Origin: Tianweitania sediminis
Lineage (GTDB): Bacteria; Pseudomonadota; Alphaproteobacteria; Rhizobiales; Rhizobiaceae
Assembly: GCF_017813335.1 (NCBI RefSeq)
Contig: NZ_JAGIYY010000001.1
Span: 868,001 to 932,000, forward strand
Length of the DNA stretch: 64,000 bases
Direction of reading: 5' to 3'
Part shown: one piece after another, positions 62,262 to 64,000 of the stretch
Layout of the letters: every line of letters begins with the position of its first letter
Position numbering within the stretch: position 1 is the stretch's first letter
Made by a program: the position numbers and the translations under genes
Notes under the pieces: model-generated
Database searches by the model: none
The model's input: the letters and a program-made list of their open reading frames with translations, nothing else
What the model was told of the DNA's origin: nothing

Positions 62262-64000
62262 ATGGCGCCGCTCAGCATGGATCATTCTCGGCAAGGGTCA
62301 AAACCGATCGCATCCCTTGGCCGCACGCGTGGCGTGACGCGCTGGGTGATGGCGGCCGAGCGGTTGTGGCCGCTGGTGCTGCCGCTTCTTCTCGTGATCG
62401 GGCTTTTCCTTGCCGCCTCGTGGTTTGGCCTGTTCCGGATCGTACCGGAGTTCCTGCGCCTGGCTTTGGCTGTTCTGTTCGGTGTCGCCGCGCTGGCCTC
62501 GCTGTCTCCGCTGCGCTTCTTTCGCTGGCCGCGCAGATACGAGGTTGATCGCCGCATTGAAACGCATAACCGCCTCCAGCACGCCCCTGTTCTGACTCAG
62601 TCGGACCAGCTGACGGGCAAGGAAGACCCCTTCGCCACGGCGCTTTGGCGCGAACACCAGCGCCGCATGGCCGACAAGCTTGCGCGGCTTTCCTCCGACC
62701 TTCCGCAAACCAGCGTGCCGGAGCGTGACCCCTTTGGCGGTCGCGCAGCCGTGGCCCTGCTTGTGATCATCGCTTTCGCGTTTTCGGTTAGTCCTTATGG
62801 TGGTCGGGTGTTCGACGCGTTCCAGGCGCGGCCCGGTGTTGCGCCGATTCCGCCGCGCGTGGATGCCTGGGTGACGCCGCCGGCCTATACCGGGCGCGCA
62901 CCGATCTTTCTGACCGCAGATGCGGCGCTTGCGCAGCCCGTTCTGACCGTGCCGGCCGGCAGCGAGGTTGCCGTGCGGATTACCGGCGGCAGCGGCGATG
63001 AAGCGTTGCAGTTTGCCGACGGTGCCGGAACGGTGACAGAGATCGCGCCGCTCGGCGCGCCGGACGATGCATTGGCTGACGCGCAGCCTGCTCCGGCTTC
63101 AACCGGCGGCAGCCTTCAGTTCACAACCAAGCTGGCCAGCGACGGCGTGCTTTCCTTGCAACGCGACACGGCGGCGCTGCAGCAGTGGTCCTTCGTTGTG
63201 ACGCCGGATCTGCCGCCAGTGATCCGCTTCACCGACGAGCCGAAGCGGGCGGCGAGCGGCAGCCTCGAACTCGCTTACAGCCTCGAAGACGATTACGGGG
63301 TGGCATCGGCGCAAGCGGTTATCACGCCGGCCGAACCGCCTGCAGTTGATGCCCGGCCGCTTTACGACGCGCCGGACATGCCGCTCGCCTTGCCGCGAAG
63401 AGGCGGTGAAAAGGAGCGTAAAACGACGCGCGATTTCAGTGACCATCCTTGGGCAGGGCGCGAGGTGGATCTGACGCTGAAGGCAGTCGATGGCGCCGGG
63501 CAGGAGGGGTTTGCGGAAGGGAAAGCGATGCGCCTGCCGGAGCGCGCGTTTGCCAATCCGCTTGCCCGCGCCTTGATCGAGCAGCGGCGTATCCTTGCCG
63601 CTGACGCCAACACCAAAGGCGCCGTGCTCAGCCTGATTGACGCGATCACGCTGCGCCCGGAAGACACGTTCGAAAACAACAGCCATTATCTCGGCATCAT
63701 GTCGGCGCGCACGCGGCTTGATCTGGCAAGCAGCGACGACCAGCTGCGCGAGGTGGTCGATTATCTCTGGGAAATTGCGCTGACCATCGAGGACGGCGCC
63801 CTGTCGGACGCCGCACGGCGGCTGCGGCAAGCTCAGCAGGCGCTGAAGGATGCGCTGGAAAACGGCGCCAGCGACGAGGAAATCGAGCAGCGCATGGCTG
63901 AGCTGCGTGAGGCCATGAACGAGTTTCTGCGCGAGTTTGCCGAGCAGGCGCAGCAGAACCCCAATATGGCGCAAGAGATGCCGCAAAACGGTCAAGAGCT
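62262..64000 (+). CDS. TIGR02302-type membrane-associated protein, N-terminal part
   Basis: Open to the window end, at least 579 residues. Two hydrophobic segments near the N terminus (LWPLVLPLLLVIGLFLAAS, VPEFLRLALAVLFG) and another at about 160 (VALLVIIAFAFSV), then long beta-rich and coiled-coil sequence (ARRLRQAQQALKDALENGA). Position after lysA and length match the TIGR02302/DUF4175 family, function unknown. Start is ATG 62262 (GGTG just ahead) or 62277. Confidence 0.8.
   Translation, partial: MAPLSMDHSRQGSKPIASLGRTRGVTRWVMAAERLWPLVLPLLLVIGLFLAASWFGLFRIVPEFLRLALAVLFGVAALASLSPLRFFRWPRRYEVDRRIETHNRLQHAPVLTQSDQLTGKEDPFATALWREHQRRMADKLARLSSDLPQTSVPERDPFGGRAAVALLVIIAFAFSVSPYGGRVFDAFQARPGVAPIPPRVDAWVTPPAYTGRAPIFLTADAALAQPVLTVPAGSEVAVRITGGSGDEALQFADGAGTVTEIAPLGAPDDALADAQPAPASTGGSLQFTTKLASDGVLSLQRDTAALQQWSFVVTPDLPPVIRFTDEPKRAASGSLELAYSLEDDYGVASAQAVITPAEPPAVDARPLYDAPDMPLALPRRGGEKERKTTRDFSDHPWAGREVDLTLKAVDGAGQEGFAEGKAMRLPERAFANPLARALIEQRRILAADANTKGAVLSLIDAITLRPEDTFENNSHYLGIMSARTRLDLASSDDQLREVVDYLWEIALTIEDGALSDAARRLRQAQQALKDALENGASDEEIEQRMAELREAMNEFLREFAEQAQQNPNMAQEMPQNGQE

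Noticed and set aside
1-64000. CRISPR array, prophage, insertion sequence, rRNA operon or toxin-antitoxin pair
   Set aside because: No regular direct repeats with spacers, no transposase or integrase other than housekeeping XerD, no terminal repeats, no rRNA and no credible TA pair were seen.

Overview
The window is GC-rich chromosomal DNA from an alphaproteobacterium of the order Hyphomicrobiales (Rhizobiales), most like the Phyllobacteriaceae/Rhizobiaceae branch. The evidence is the set of conserved gene blocks: mtgA-rpmF-phaR//phaB; SUV3-like helicase-S4-fdxA-carD; rpoH2 behind an EcfG-type promoter; J-domain-cobS-cobT; aroK-aroB//xerD-accA; and tlpA//argH-lptM-lysA-TIGR02302. The genus cannot be fixed from sequence alone. 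Genes are dense, and I see no phage, insertion sequence, CRISPR array or rRNA. There is one tRNA, an Arg(CCU) gene.

Layout. 1-2.3 kb: the end of a cell-wall glycosyltransferase, L32, and the PHB regulator PhaR divergent from acetoacetyl-CoA reductase, without phaA between them. 2.3-2.9 kb: a gene-free stretch with two 65-bp repeat elements, phased GANTC sites, a perfect 14-bp inverted repeat and DnaA-box-like sites. 2.9-10.5 kb: helicase, S4 protein, ferredoxin, CarD regulator, old yellow enzyme and heat-shock sigma factor. 10.5-16.5 kb: M48 lipoprotein protease, and the thiBPQ thiamine importer under a TPP riboswitch, divergent from thiamine pyrophosphokinase. 16.5-20.2 kb: ABC-F protein, L28, and a queuosine-precursor transporter that appears to carry a very compact preQ1-I riboswitch over its own start codon. 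20.2-30.8 kb: phytase-like secreted protein, cobaltochelatase CobST with its J-domain partner, BolA, shikimate genes, XerD, AccA and an L,D-transpeptidase. 30.8-36.6 kb: TusA, a His-rich CobW GTPase, a D,D-carboxypeptidase, an M20 amidohydrolase, threonine dehydratase and the tRNA. 36.6-45.5 kb: a membrane diguanylate cyclase, a complete ferric-siderophore uptake operon, and a LysR-HTH/TrpD2-like fusion. 45.5-53.3 kb: rpe-gph, CpdR, topoisomerase IB, membrane proteins, cobalamin adenosyltransferase and rhomboid. 53.4-64 kb: etfBA-hbd, an Omp25-like porin with a structured leader, a second diguanylate cyclase, tlpA, argH-lptM-lysA and the start of a TIGR02302-type protein.

Together these are mostly housekeeping and envelope genes with several small-molecule control points: TPP, probable preQ1, EcfG stress and probable CcrM cell-cycle control. 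Thiamine is imported and phosphorylated, cobalamin is handled by CobST and a PduO-type adenosyltransferase, and ferric siderophore is taken up with no biosynthesis gene nearby. The most unusual signals are the repeat region at 2.4-2.8 kb, the preQ1-I-like element at 18.79 kb and the LysR-TrpD2 fusion at 44 kb.
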